Below, in pieces: positions 33,107 to 43,467 of a stretch of 64,000 nt of DNA. Made by a program: the position numbers and the translations under genes. The DNA is from Helianthus annuus (taxonomy: Eukaryota > Streptophyta > Magnoliopsida > Asterales > Asteraceae), in NCBI RefSeq assembly GCF_002127325.2, contig NC_035436.2, forward strand, positions 81,279,716 through 81,343,715, given 5' to 3'. The notes below the pieces were generated by a model. That model was not told where the DNA came from. It ran no database searches and saw only the letters and a list, made by a program, of their open reading frames with translations. Position 1 is the stretch's first letter; every line of letters begins with the position of its first letter.

Positions 33107-33900
33107 TCAGTTCTCCAGTTTGAACAGGACGAGTCGGATCAGATAAGTTAGAGTCGATAGTGAGCTGCAAAGCTCCCGTTCAAGTTTCATAGTTGTAATC
33201 ATCCAAAAGTTCCATCCAGCGATGCCATTAACTGATTTAGCTCTTTCGAAACCAGGGTACACGGGAGGCCCTTGTGATTGGTCTAAGTAGCGCATTCGGT
33301 ACCGTCCAAGTAATGCCTCCAAGTAAATCCAAAGACCACGGTTTCCACTACCGGTTGTGTGTCGTGCAGTTCCTCTTTGTAACTCCATTACGTAAGTCAT
33401 CACTCTCTAGTGTTGCATCGGTGTGTAACTGGGACTCTGATTCGAAACATCATGGTACACCACTAAATCACCCGCACCCTCGGGTAAAGACGATGCTCAG
33501 TGCATTGCAGAGTTGGAATTCAAAAGCTGAAAAGAAGTCCTCCTGTTTTGTCTTCCCCGAACACAACACCCTGCTGTGCTAAAGAGGTTACAACGGCTCA
33601 ATTTTCAAAAATTCCTCGATGAATCTGTGATAATATCTAGCGAAACCAATAAATTGTTGTATCCCCTAAGGAATCTTTGGTGTCGATCGGTTTTAACCAA
33701 AATGGATCTTAGCGAGATCCACGTGTATTCCCACTTTGTTATTTATATGACCAAAAGGTGTATTTCCCGAATCCTGAAGTCACACTTAGGTAGACTTCGC
33801 ACGTAGATGCTCCTCCCCTAGAAGCTCTACGATGAAATACAAGTGTCGTTCATGGTGCTCCTTTCTCCTGGAAGTGATTCAAAACGTCATAGATAATCAC
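33107..33900 (-). pseudogene. pol: C RNase H and RT remnants
   Basis: 33107-33403 matches the RNase H/connection region in degraded form. 33590-33790 encodes the RT thumb-like GIHVDLAKI and RYYHRF segments. At about 33870-33900 the position of the RT active-site DD reads as Tyr-Asp (codons at 33886-33891). Several stops and frame changes are needed to connect these, so the protein is dead. Confidence 0.6.
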
Positions 33901-34495
33901 GGTTGGCGAATCTAGCAAGATGGGGTTGGCACATACTACTCATGTGATCCCTAAGGCTGCTGGTGTGTTGGGTAACTTTAAACAACAAGAACAGAAAATC
34001 GTAGTGGCCGTACTGTGCCTGTAACGCCGTGTTAGAAGTTATCCTCCCCTGGGTCTTCCATCAAGTAACAGTCTGATCTTATGTCGGTTTCCGAATAGAA
34101 GCTTGATCATTGCAGCGGGTCAAGCAGGTTGTTGATGCGAGATAGAGGGTGATGGTCTATGATTGCCACTTTGGTAGTCTGTACGCGTACGAAAGGACTT
34201 GTCCTTCATTTTCCATAATAGAGCTCGGACTCCCCAGAATAAGGAGCTAGATCGCTAAAACTCCCACCCGGTAGTTTCTGAAGTTGACTAGACAGTTCTT
34301 GCAACCCTCCTGGTGCAAGATGGTATGAAGTACGAGTGATCAAGGCTGCTTCTGGCGTGAGATTAAACTGAGATTCTTCCCAACAGTTGTGGAAGTAAGC
34401 CCGAAAGTTCCTCGGGTAACAAACCGAGAGGGATCACAAACAATTGGTGGATCCTCGATCCTCTTTTCCCTCAGCCCTATCATCAGTAACGGTTG
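33901..34495 (-). mobile_element. C: decayed N-terminal RT region
   Basis: About 600 bp that should encode the RT fingers and palm. I recognise no block with confidence. Roughly 500 bp of this is absent from G, where the flanks are joined at a TGATCCC word. Confidence 0.45.
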
Positions 34496-34747
34496 CTAAC
34501 ACAACGGAGTAATCCCTCCGTAGACACTTCTGGCCTTCACAGCTGAAATGGCGCTAACTTTTGCACAACTCTGATGCTTTAGAACAAATAACGATTCTCC
34601 ACACAAAGTTTTCTCCTCACTGGGTATATCTACGCGATATCTGGATAACCAATCCATACGGACTACTGCATCAAAACTATCAAGGGTAGTAGAAGGATGG
34701 TCGACGTCGAACACTTGTCCCACAAGGTTGAGTTTGCATTCTAACAA
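34496..34747 (-). pseudogene. pol: C aspartic protease remnant
   Basis: An 83-codon frame with DSFDAVVRMDWLSRYRVDI, the block that follows the catalytic DTG loop in gypsy proteases, and a C-terminal AISAVKARS segment typical of the protease-RT junction. The DTG itself is not in this frame. G 41753-42064 is the homologous remnant. Confidence 0.7.
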
Positions 34748-36086
34748 TCATATGAGGTTTCTGTGGGCTTGCCATCTGCCGATTCCACAGCAGGTTTGGT
34801 TTCAAGAAGTATCAGGGTTGAGCAAAACAGTGACGAAGCGATTTGTTACTAAGAACGTGTAGGCCACCATGTTGTTATAATCCTTGCGTCGCCCACGCCA
34901 ATCCTAAATGCCCTTCACGAGTACCACATCCAGTGTTGTTGCTACTGCTACTAGAACTCCCAAAACTGTCATCGTTCCCTGGGTTGTTGACGTCTTGACT
35001 TAATAGCAGTCATTCCTTGCCAATGTCACCTTCGTTTCCATGCTACGATTACGAGTACCTTGATGTTGCCATGACTGTTGCCTCTAATGTCGTTGCTCGA
35101 AACGGAGCCCTGTGACCTTTCACCAACAAGGTCCATCCTGTCACATTTCCGGGCCACGTCCTAAAGCGTTACTCATTGTGCTGACAGTCACACATTCCAT
35201 ACTATAGTCGATTGTCATCGCCGATGTCCTGATTGATTCGTAAGAGTTGACTCTCATAAGTCGCTTAGGATTCGATTGAAGTCAAATTGCCGATGTTCGC
35301 TGCCAGTAATCAAGTTTGTTCTAATACTAAGGTTGGTGAGGCTCTACGCTCATCCTCTTGTCCATCGTTCTTGCAAGTTAACTGGGTAATGCACGGTATG
35401 TTCCCAGAGTGTTGCAGACGTGATCGCACTTCGGGGTCTAAGACGTTAGTACATTGAGTTCCAACAACAAAGAGGAGTGGGGGGGGGGGAGGGGGTATAG
35501 ACCAATCATTGACGATGCAACATCCACTCAGGGACGTTCGTACAAGCACCTAGCATTCTACATAGTTCGCTAGGCATTCCGATGGGTGTTCAAGTAATAC
35601 TCGATAGCATCGAGATTTGTAAGAATTCAGAGAGGAGTGAGAAGATCAAGTTCAAGTAGGAGACAATCACTGCTATGACTCCTAAAGACTGTTGTGTTTC
35701 ACATCAACCAAATAACGGAACGAAACCCCTTTTTCACTTGTTAAGCCTCACTGGGACACATGCACCCCACATTATTATTATGTGTGCACCCACAATAATA
35801 TTGTGATTTGCATGCTCATCTCAGCTCCTCCTAACTCATGTCAAATGGTCCTTCAAACTCAGATATCAAACAGGGGCTGTCAAAACATCAAGGTTACAAG
35901 AATCCCAGGGCTACGACACACTAACAACACATCATAATGTAAACAAGTAGTTCATGTAATTATGCTATAGTGACGAGTGTGTGTCCGTATGCTATATCAT
36001 AAACAGGTGTACACTAGTCATATAATGTATGCATCAAGTGAGAAAGACGAACCTTGCAATCTGGAGTTGAGTGTCATGGTCGTATT
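34748..36086 (-). mobile_element. C: gag C-terminal remnant and leader
   Basis: 34748-35480 aligns with the G gag tail (Gln/Asn-rich and zinc-knuckle region) but no knuckle survives. 35480-36086 is leader, resumed at 56232-56306 beyond E. A G-run of ten lies at 35482-35491. The N-terminal Gag domain is missing, so the interior was shortened. Confidence 0.5.
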
Positions 36087-36506
36087 TGTTGGACCGTGTT
36101 CCGACCCTGAATAGTCAGTAGAGAACGTTCATCTTCACATACGAAGGCGGAATCAACGTAAATGAAGTTACACAGCTTTTCCTATTCAATTCCTTCTCTT
36201 TTATTTCTTTCTGAAGTAAATTTGACAGAGTTTCGTTACACAAGCAAATTCCTAGATCCGCTTCAATGTACAACATCACAAGTATATATAGTGTGGTCTG
36301 GTTCGCTTGAAGTGACATGACAGATAAGCGGACCAGTCAACTTGACACATAAGCGGACCACATGATTACCATATAAGCGAACCTATGTCTAAACACTAAA
36401 AGCTAACCTATATGTGACATATAAGCGGACCTATCATCATACAATCTAATTTTGACTTTCACGACCCTATGTTGATCTATATTGACCTAAGACCTAACGC
36501 AGACAT
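36087..36506 (-). repeat. 3' LTR of E, main part
   Basis: TGTTGGACCG start, TATA box at 36283-36290, and five copies of an ATAAGCGGACC-like motif (36320-36430). The last 27 bp continue at 46093-46119 beyond element G. GACAT at 36502-36506 is the left TSD of G. Confidence 0.95.
36283..36290 (-). promoter_or_regulatory. TATA box of E's 3' LTR
   Basis: TATATATA; the active counterpart in the 5' LTR is at 55976-55983. Confidence 0.7.
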
Positions 36507-36924
36507 TGTCACACCCCCAAAATACCACATGCGAATTACCGCGGGGCGTGTGACATACCAGGATCTTAGCCACCAATCACATTGAACTCATGGGAAATTT
36601 TAAATAAAACTTTCATTAATTAGCAATAAATGTTACATCGTTACAATATTTCACAGTTTACAGCAGAAGCTTAATTCATTCGTTAAGAGTTTATACCCAC
36701 ATGTAAAAACCATTTGTCTTGTGTCGTGTTTCCATGTATCTTGACCCATGACCACTCCAGCCTCCCAGACAGCAAGTTCCAGTTAATATGCACCTAAAGA
36801 CCTGCAAGGCATGTAACAACGAATCAACAACAAAGTTGAGCGAGTTCACAGTTGGTTGTTTAGTTATAGTGTTCATTTCGTAAATCGTATATATGTTTAG
36901 TAAACCATGTATCGTATATACTTG

Positions 36925-37121
36925 TATCGCGGCCCTCCAGGCATGTTTGCGAAGATTAGTGGGAGTTTCCCATGTATTCGAGACTAGTTATATTTGTATT
37001 GCGGCCCTCCAGGCATGTTTGCGAAGTTTAGTATTAGTATCGCGGCCATTCCAGGCATGTGTGCGAAGATTAGTATTTGTATCGCGGCCATTCCAGGCAT
37101 GTGTGCGAAGAGTAGTGGGGG
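36925..37121 (-). repeat. Four copies of a roughly 42-bp repeat in G's LTR
   Basis: Copies start at 36925, 36997, 37038 and 37080 with TATCGCGGCC followed by CCAGGCATGT. The spacing is 72, 41 and 42 bp. The same set lies at about 43884-44080 in the other LTR. The array explains the spurious frames here. Confidence 0.85.
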
Positions 37122-38866
37122 CTTCCCTATGTATCACTAGTCTAGCAGTATCTATAAATGACCTTTCCCTAACGTGGTCAGTGATCCGTAATTCCCAATA
37201 ACAATGTAAGTGTAAGTAACCATTCAAACCCATTCCCATCCCCCGGGAATCCCATGCCTTGGTAAGAGTGTGAACTCACCTTTGCTTTGCTCGGTAGATA
37301 AAGTGTTTGTCCTAAGTTGGTCAACCACGTCCTATTATGGTTACCACTTATTAGGACGGTATACAAGTAATCACGTATTAATTACACGTATCTAACACGT
37401 AGGGTTCAAGTAGCAGTTACTGTCCGTTATGCTAATCATGTATACATGTTCATAATTATCATCACAGTTTATCATAATTCAAATGTACTCATATAAGTGT
37501 GCGGTTAACAAAGATAAATGCTTTTATAGTGTGCGGTCTCCTCATGTGTGCGGTCATGCAAATCCTGATTGTGAAATGAAGTGTGCGGCAAATCAATTTT
37601 TATCCAAACAGTATCTTTGCCAATTTTATCTGATCAAAACATAATACAAATATTTCCAACACCAATTGAAATCAAGGTCCTGTAAACTTTCGTTACCAAA
37701 AATCAATAACATCTCATGCGACTAATGTGAAGTAATTCAATTTAAAAACAAAACCACTAAGTGTACATGTTTATAAATAGAAACTAATATGTATTTGTGA
37801 AATGTAAAGTTGAGATTCAAAAATGCCCACAAATTCAAAAACATTCGAAAATATGTAAATTAATATATTTATGTTTTAAATCATGTTATGGATAAGTTAA
37901 ATTATATTATATAACTACTAGTAAACTTTACTTAGTAATTATATAATTAAGATTTGGTGTTGTGGAATGATCTGAGTTTGTCACAAATATATTAATTTAC
38001 TAAGATAAATAAAGCTCAAATCAGTTGATTAAACCAAATTGCATTTAATTAAGCTTCTAAGGAACTGATTACATGTTCCGAATCATAAATCAAAAGCGTA
38101 AAAGTTTCGGAAATTAAGATAACCATTACAACAGCAATATCACACTTTCTTTTTGAATCATATCCAAAACAGTTTGTCATGGAATTGAAAACATCATTGA
38201 AATCCTACCACCACATACATCATATATGAAACAAGTAGCATATACTTCTAATTCACATATACAGCAGTCCAACAAACAATTCTGTATCAAAATAAAATTC
38301 ACATGGTTACAAGACAAATTCGGGTAGACATAAACTGACCGAGACTATGAGTTGTTTGCTCCCACTGATACGGACCTAGACGAAGCTCCGGTGGCTGCCG
38401 TCGCTGTCGGTTGCCATCCCGCTGCCGTGAGGTTCCATCACCATCCCAACCGTTAACGTTGCCGTCTTTGTTAATCATCCTTATCGCTGTTACGTCGCCG
38501 GAAACCCGGCTCCTCTGCCACCACCGCTATGCCGACGCTACTGCCACTTGAATCTTACGTGAACCCCCACACCTCCCCTGCCTCGATCCATCACCGTCCT
38601 CTGACACCGCATGATACGGCTGCTGTTGCCATGCGCTGCCACCACCTACTGGTGGTCGGTCGTTTCTTCATCAGAGGGAGAGAGGGAGATGAACGGTTTG
38701 GTTTTGTTGGGTGTGACTCGCCGGAAAGGCGGCGCCGGAAATCCCTTCTCCGGTCGCCTGAAAGTCTGATGAGAGAGGAAGAGGGGAGCTGGTGTGTACG
38801 TGCGGCTGAGGTGTTATGTTTTAGAGTTTTATTTTTTTATAAGAGGGGTGAGGTTTATTAAGGGGG

Positions 38867-38875
38867 TATATATAT
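38867..38875 (-). promoter_or_regulatory. TATA box of G's 3' LTR
   Basis: TATATATA inside CCCCATATATATACCCCC on the sense strand. The 5' LTR copy is at 45780-45788. Confidence 0.7.
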
Positions 38876-39181
38876 GGGGTAGGGTTTTAGGGGTTTAGGT
38901 AAGTTGGGTTGGGCTTGGGTCCGTGCGCATGGATTCACCAAACACTAGGTGTCTCGCTCACTAATCCGTTTGTTTTAAATTTTACCAATAATTATTACAG
39001 TTAATATATCCGTGTGGGTTAAATTAAATACGCGTAGTCTCGAGTGGTTAGTTAAATAGTACGTGTCTCTCATGACAGGTTATTATTTAATAATTTAATA
39101 ATAATAATAATAACGATAGATAATAAATACGAATATTTCTAAAATACCCTTCTCTCGACGATGAGAGTGCGGGTTGTCACA

Positions 39182-39594
39182 TACTCCCCATGTTACAGGA
39201 ATTTCATCCTCGAAATTTAAGCTAAGACATACGATACGCTCTCATTTACAAATTCGTTAATATCCTTATTGTTGCACGTAAATACACATAGTTTCACGAA
39301 AGTTCACAAAACGAATCATGCTAGACCTAAAGTCACATATCATGTAAAGTCACGTAATTCGCATAGCATGAGTGTTCACATAGTTTATACTTATTTCACA
39401 CAGCATGGAATTTCACAAAATTAATCTGCAAAGGAATCAATTACCTGAACAACCCATAAGCACTCAATTAAGAATTAACACATCCACTAGTCACGTATTG
39501 TACATCTAAGTTACATCTAAGCACAACGAACATATCTAAAATACGAGTTGTCACATCATCCCCCCGTTGGTTTGGAATTTCGTCCCGAAATTCC
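39182..39594 (-). other. Duplicated polypurine tract and hairpin module of G
   Basis: The outer tract abuts the LTR (39182-39192, sense CATGGGGAGTA) with a damaged hairpin. The inner tract (39556-39566, GGGGGGATGA in sense) has a perfect 9-bp hairpin GGAATTTCG/CGAAATTCC at 39574-39594. TGTCACA directly left of the inner tract (39550-39556) mimics an LTR edge. Confidence 0.75.
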
Positions 39595-39638
39595 GCAGTA
39601 GCTTCAGTCTCAGTAGTGGTTTCATTGTTCTCGAACAA

Positions 39639-40292
39639 CTAGGGATATTTGTGTTTCATTTGATCTTCTCGTTCCCAGGTAAACTCTGGGCCACGACGGG
39701 AGTTCCAACGAACTCGAACAATAGGTATCCTGGTGCGTTTGAGAATCTTGACCTCCCGATCCAAGATTTCCACTGATTCTTCGATAAATCGCAACTGACC
39801 GTCGATGGTGAGCTCCTTGAAAGGAACTGTGAGGGTTTCATCTGACAGACACTTCTTCAGATTTGACCCGCGGAATACATTGTGAACTCCACTGAGTTCT
39901 TCGGGTAGATTCAACCTGTAGGCGACCTTGCCAATTCGTTCCGTGATATCGAAAGGTTCGACATAACGTGGGTTTAGCTTACCTCGTTTACCAAAATGAA
40001 CCACACCCTTCCAGGGTGAGACTTTAAGTAGAACCCGGTCCCCGACCTGAAATTCTAGAGGTTTCCGACGCTTAACAGCGTAGCTTTTCTGACGATCACG
40101 AGCTACCGCCATTCGTTGTCGTATCTGAGCAATCTTTTCTGTCGTGTCTACTACAAGTTCTGGACCCGTGATTTGGTTGTCGCCAACCTCTGCCCAACAA
40201 AAAGGTGATCGGCATTTAAGTCCGTACAATGCCTCAAACGGAGCAGCCGAGATGCTGCTGTGGTAACTGTTGTTATACGAAAACTCAACCAA
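39639..40292 (-). pseudogene. pol: G integrase C-terminal region
   Basis: A 217-codon frame from the end of the integrase core ([19 protein letters not shown]) through [14 protein letters not shown] and the RYVEPFDI segment (the usual GPF has Glu for Gly) to a chromodomain-like [17 protein letters not shown] tail. It stops early at TAG where related frames continue; in the same frame the sequence runs on through the hairpin (EFRDEI). It lacks the catalytic core, so it is a fragment. Confidence 0.85.
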
Positions 40293-40620
40293 AGGGAGGT
40301 GTCTTTCCCAACCATTGCCAAAATCGATTACACATGCTCAAGCATTTCTTCAAGGGTTTAAATGATGCGCTCAGACTGCCCATCCGTCTGTGGATGATAA
40401 GCGGTGCTCATGCCTAAACGTGAGCCAAAGGACTTGTGCATTGCATGTCACAATTCAGAGGTAAAACGTGCATCACGATCGGAAATAATGGAGGTTGGCA
40501 CCCCGTGCCTAGCAACCACTTCCTTCAGGTAGATGACTGCAAGTGTAGAAAACTTATCCGTTTCTTTGATGGCTAGAAAGTGTGCTGGTTACGCAAGGCA
40601 ATCAATGAGTATCCAGGTGA
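40293..40620 (-). pseudogene. pol: G integrase core remnant
   Basis: Minus-strand blocks for HGVPTSI, RFTSEL-like and FGSRLGMSTAYHPQTDG are readable in pieces across frames. The order fits an integrase core directly upstream of the C-terminal frame. Stops and indels prevent a continuous product. Confidence 0.6.
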
Positions 40621-41700
40621 TGACGTCGTTTCCATTCCGAATTGTAAGTAGACTATCGACCAAATCCATGGCAGTCTGTTTTTATTTCCATGTGAGTGTT
40701 GCTGGTTGCTGATGCTACACCTTGACTTTCCACAAGTCGATCCATCATTCTCATACTTAACTAGATGAGACTTCATGTATGATTACCAGTACAAGGTTTA
40801 TAAATCCTAACGCCTTCCATCAAAACCCAGGCGGCTAAAATGTTGAAGCTGGTGCGTTTGCTCATCGCGAGTTCCCTACAGTTGCCGTGTAATGGGACCC
40901 ACATTCGTTTCAGTAAGTGGCGAGTATCGTCTGACTGGTCAAAGGTTGCTTCTTCGTGCCCCGCATGGGTTCAACTTGAAGATTCCTCTTCCTTCAGTTC
41001 TCCAGTTTGAATAGAGCGAGTCTGATACTGGTAAGTTAGAGTCGATAGCGAGCTGCAGGGCTCGTGTACGTTCAGGTTTCGCAGTCGTATTCATCTAGAA
41101 GTTCCGTCCAGCGGCGACGTTGTATGCTTTAGCTTTTTCGAACGTCGGTACATGGGAGGCCCTTGTGATCGGTCTAAATAACGCATCCGGTACCGTCCAA
41201 GTGATGCCTCCATCCCAAAATCCCAAAGCCACGGTTTTCACCACCAGTCGTGTGTGTGTCGCGCAGTTCCTCTTTGTAACTCCGTCACATATGTCATCAC
41301 TCTCTCGTGTTGCATTGATGTGCAGCTGGGACTCTGATTCGGACCATAGGGATATACCACCGAATCACCCGCAACCTTGGGTAAAAACGATGCTCAGTGC
41401 ATTGCAGAGTCGGGATTCAAAAGCTGAAAGGACGTCCTCCTGTTCTGTCTTTCCCGAACACAGCACCCTGCTGTACTAGAGAGATTTAAGCTGCGCGACC
41501 TTCGAAAATCCTGTGATTTATCTGTGATAGTATCAAGTGAGACCAAGAAATTGCTGTATCCATGAAGGACTCTTTGGTGTCGATCAGTTTCCAACCAAGA
41601 AGGATCTTAGCGAGATCCACGCACATACCCACTTTGCTGATTATATATCCAAAAGGTACCCTTCAGAAGTTCTAAAACAAGATACAAATGCTACCCATGG
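40621..41700 (-). pseudogene. pol: G RNase H and RT C-terminal remnants
   Basis: 41000-41400 aligns with the C and D RNase H region; 41480-41660 corresponds to the RT thumb (VDLAKI segment). The RT active site is not present: between here and the protease remnant only about 100 bp remain. Plus-strand frames such as 41120-41479 are shadows. Confidence 0.55.
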
Positions 41701-41752
41701 CGTTCCATTCTCCTGGTCAGGATTCAGAATGTTGTCAACAAATGTGGTCGAT

Positions 41753-42650
41753 TCATGTGATCCCAGTTGTCAACAAAGCTAGTGGATCCTCGATCCTCTT
41801 TTTCCTAACCTTACATCTATAACAGTTGCCACATAGCGGGGTAATCCCTCCGTAGACACTCCTGGATCTCATTGCTGAAATAACACTAACCATTGCGCCA
41901 CTCTGACGCGTTAGAACAGATAACAATCCTCCACGAAGGAGAGGGATACGTAGAATTGTCTCCTCACAGGGTACATCTATCAAGAATAACAGAAGAAAGG
42001 TCGATGTCGAACACTTGTCCCACAAGGTCGTGTTTGCATCCCAACGATCATATGAGGTTTCCATTGTCTAGCTATCAGCCGATTCCACAACAGGTTCAAA
42101 CTCTTAGGAGCATCAGGGTTAAACGGAACAGAGACGAAGCGGATTGCTACTCATACTAGCTACGATGTTGTTAAAGTCCTGACGTCGCCCACGCCAATTC
42201 TAAATGCCCTTCCAAGAGCATCATTTCTGGTGTTGTTGTTTCCATTACTAGGATTCCAAGTACTATCGTTCCTATGATCGTTGTCCTCTTAACTTAACCA
42301 CGGCCAATCCATGTTGTAGGCACCTTTATTTCCTTACTGTAGGCTAGGGTTACGAATACCTTGCTGTCGCTGTGACTGCTGCCCCCAATGTCGTTACTCG
42401 AAACGAAGCCCTACGATTCTTCACTATCATAGTCCATCTTTTCACATTCTGAGCCACGTCCTAAAGCGCTACTCAATGTGCTGGCAGTTACGCATACCAC
42501 ACTAAGGTCAAATATCATCACTTTTGCCTCGTTTGATTCGTAAGAGTTGACTCCCACAATTCGCTGACTAGAGTTACGAACTTGATTGAAATCAATCCGC
42601 TGACGTTCGTTGCCGGTAATCAGGGTCGTCAAAGTACTAGGCTTGGTAAG
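41753..42650 (-). pseudogene. pol: G protease and gag tail remnants
   Basis: 41753-42064 keeps the protease C-terminal segment (VISAMRSRSVYGGITPL), shared with C. 42160-42440 resembles a Gag tail (GRAFRIG, Gln-rich). No zinc knuckle and no DTG survive. Confidence 0.55.
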
Positions 42651-43452
42651 GTACTACGCTCAACCTCCTACCCATCGATGTTGCAAGTGGTTCGAGTAAT
42701 ACGCAGTATGTTGCGGGAGTGTTGCAGAAGTGATCGCACTTCAGAATCTAAGGCGTCAATACGTTAAGTTCCAGCAAGCGAAGAAAGGTGAGAAAGATAT
42801 CGATCAATCGTTCGACGTTGCGACATCCAACACATGGACGTTCGTATAAGCACCTAACATTCTACACGGTTCGCTGAGTTCAGAAGGGTGTTCAGGTAAC
42901 ACTCGATAGCATCGAGATTCAAAGGGATCCAAAGATGAATGAAAAGTTCACGTTCAAGTAGGGGACAATTACTGCTATGACCCCTATAGGTTTCTTATGT
43001 TTCACATCGATCAAATGACGGAACGTAATCCCTTTTTCACTTGTTAAGCCTCACTAGGACTTGCATGCACCCCACATTATTATTATGTGTGCACCCACAA
43101 TAATATTGTGATTTGCATGCCCATCTCAGCTCGTCTTAACTCATGTCAAATGGTTCCTCCAACTCGAGTAGCAAACAAAGAGTATCACGAAGCGTAAGTC
43201 ATGAAGGTTTAGGGAAATACCACCCTATCAGTCACATAGCACGTGCAAGTGTACATGAATTTATACGGTTGTGCTAATCGTGCATTCACATGCAATATCA
43301 TATGTAGGTGTTTACTAGTCATGTAGTACAATGAGTATAAGAGAGACGAACCTTGCAGTCTGGAGCTGAGTGTCATGGTCGTAATCACGTCTTTAGAACT
43401 GTTCGGTTATAGTCTGGTTTAAAAAAAAAACATTTTTTCCCTATAACCAATG
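42651..43452 (-). mobile_element. G leader
   Basis: About 800 bp between gag remnant and PBS with no gene. It is homologous to C's leader (35480-36086 and 56232-56306); this shows where E broke C. An A-run of ten lies near 43420. Confidence 0.6.
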
Positions 43453-43464
43453 GCTCTGATACCA
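43453..43464 (-). other. Primer binding site of G
   Basis: Complement of TGGTATCAGAGC, 3 bp from the LTR. Confidence 0.9.
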
Positions 43465-43467
43465 ATC

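Larger units (their letters stand above)
36507..39181 (-). repeat. 3' LTR of G
   Basis: TGTCACACC...TTGTCACA. A terminal hairpin TGTCACAC/GTGTGACA spans 36507-36555. It contains the 41-42-bp repeats (36925-37121) and a GC-rich block (38340-38810) downstream of the TATA box in sense direction. The open frame at 38529-38861 lies in that block and is not a gene. Confidence 0.95.

Noticed and set aside
36893..37201. Plus-strand frame with repeated CIAALQACLR-like peptide
   Set aside because: A translation of the 42-bp LTR repeats; it is not open in the other LTR copy.
38529..38861. LTR frame of 110 codons, similar to 45439-45774
   Set aside because: The two LTR copies differ by a 38-bp deletion that is not a multiple of 3; antisense to the element.
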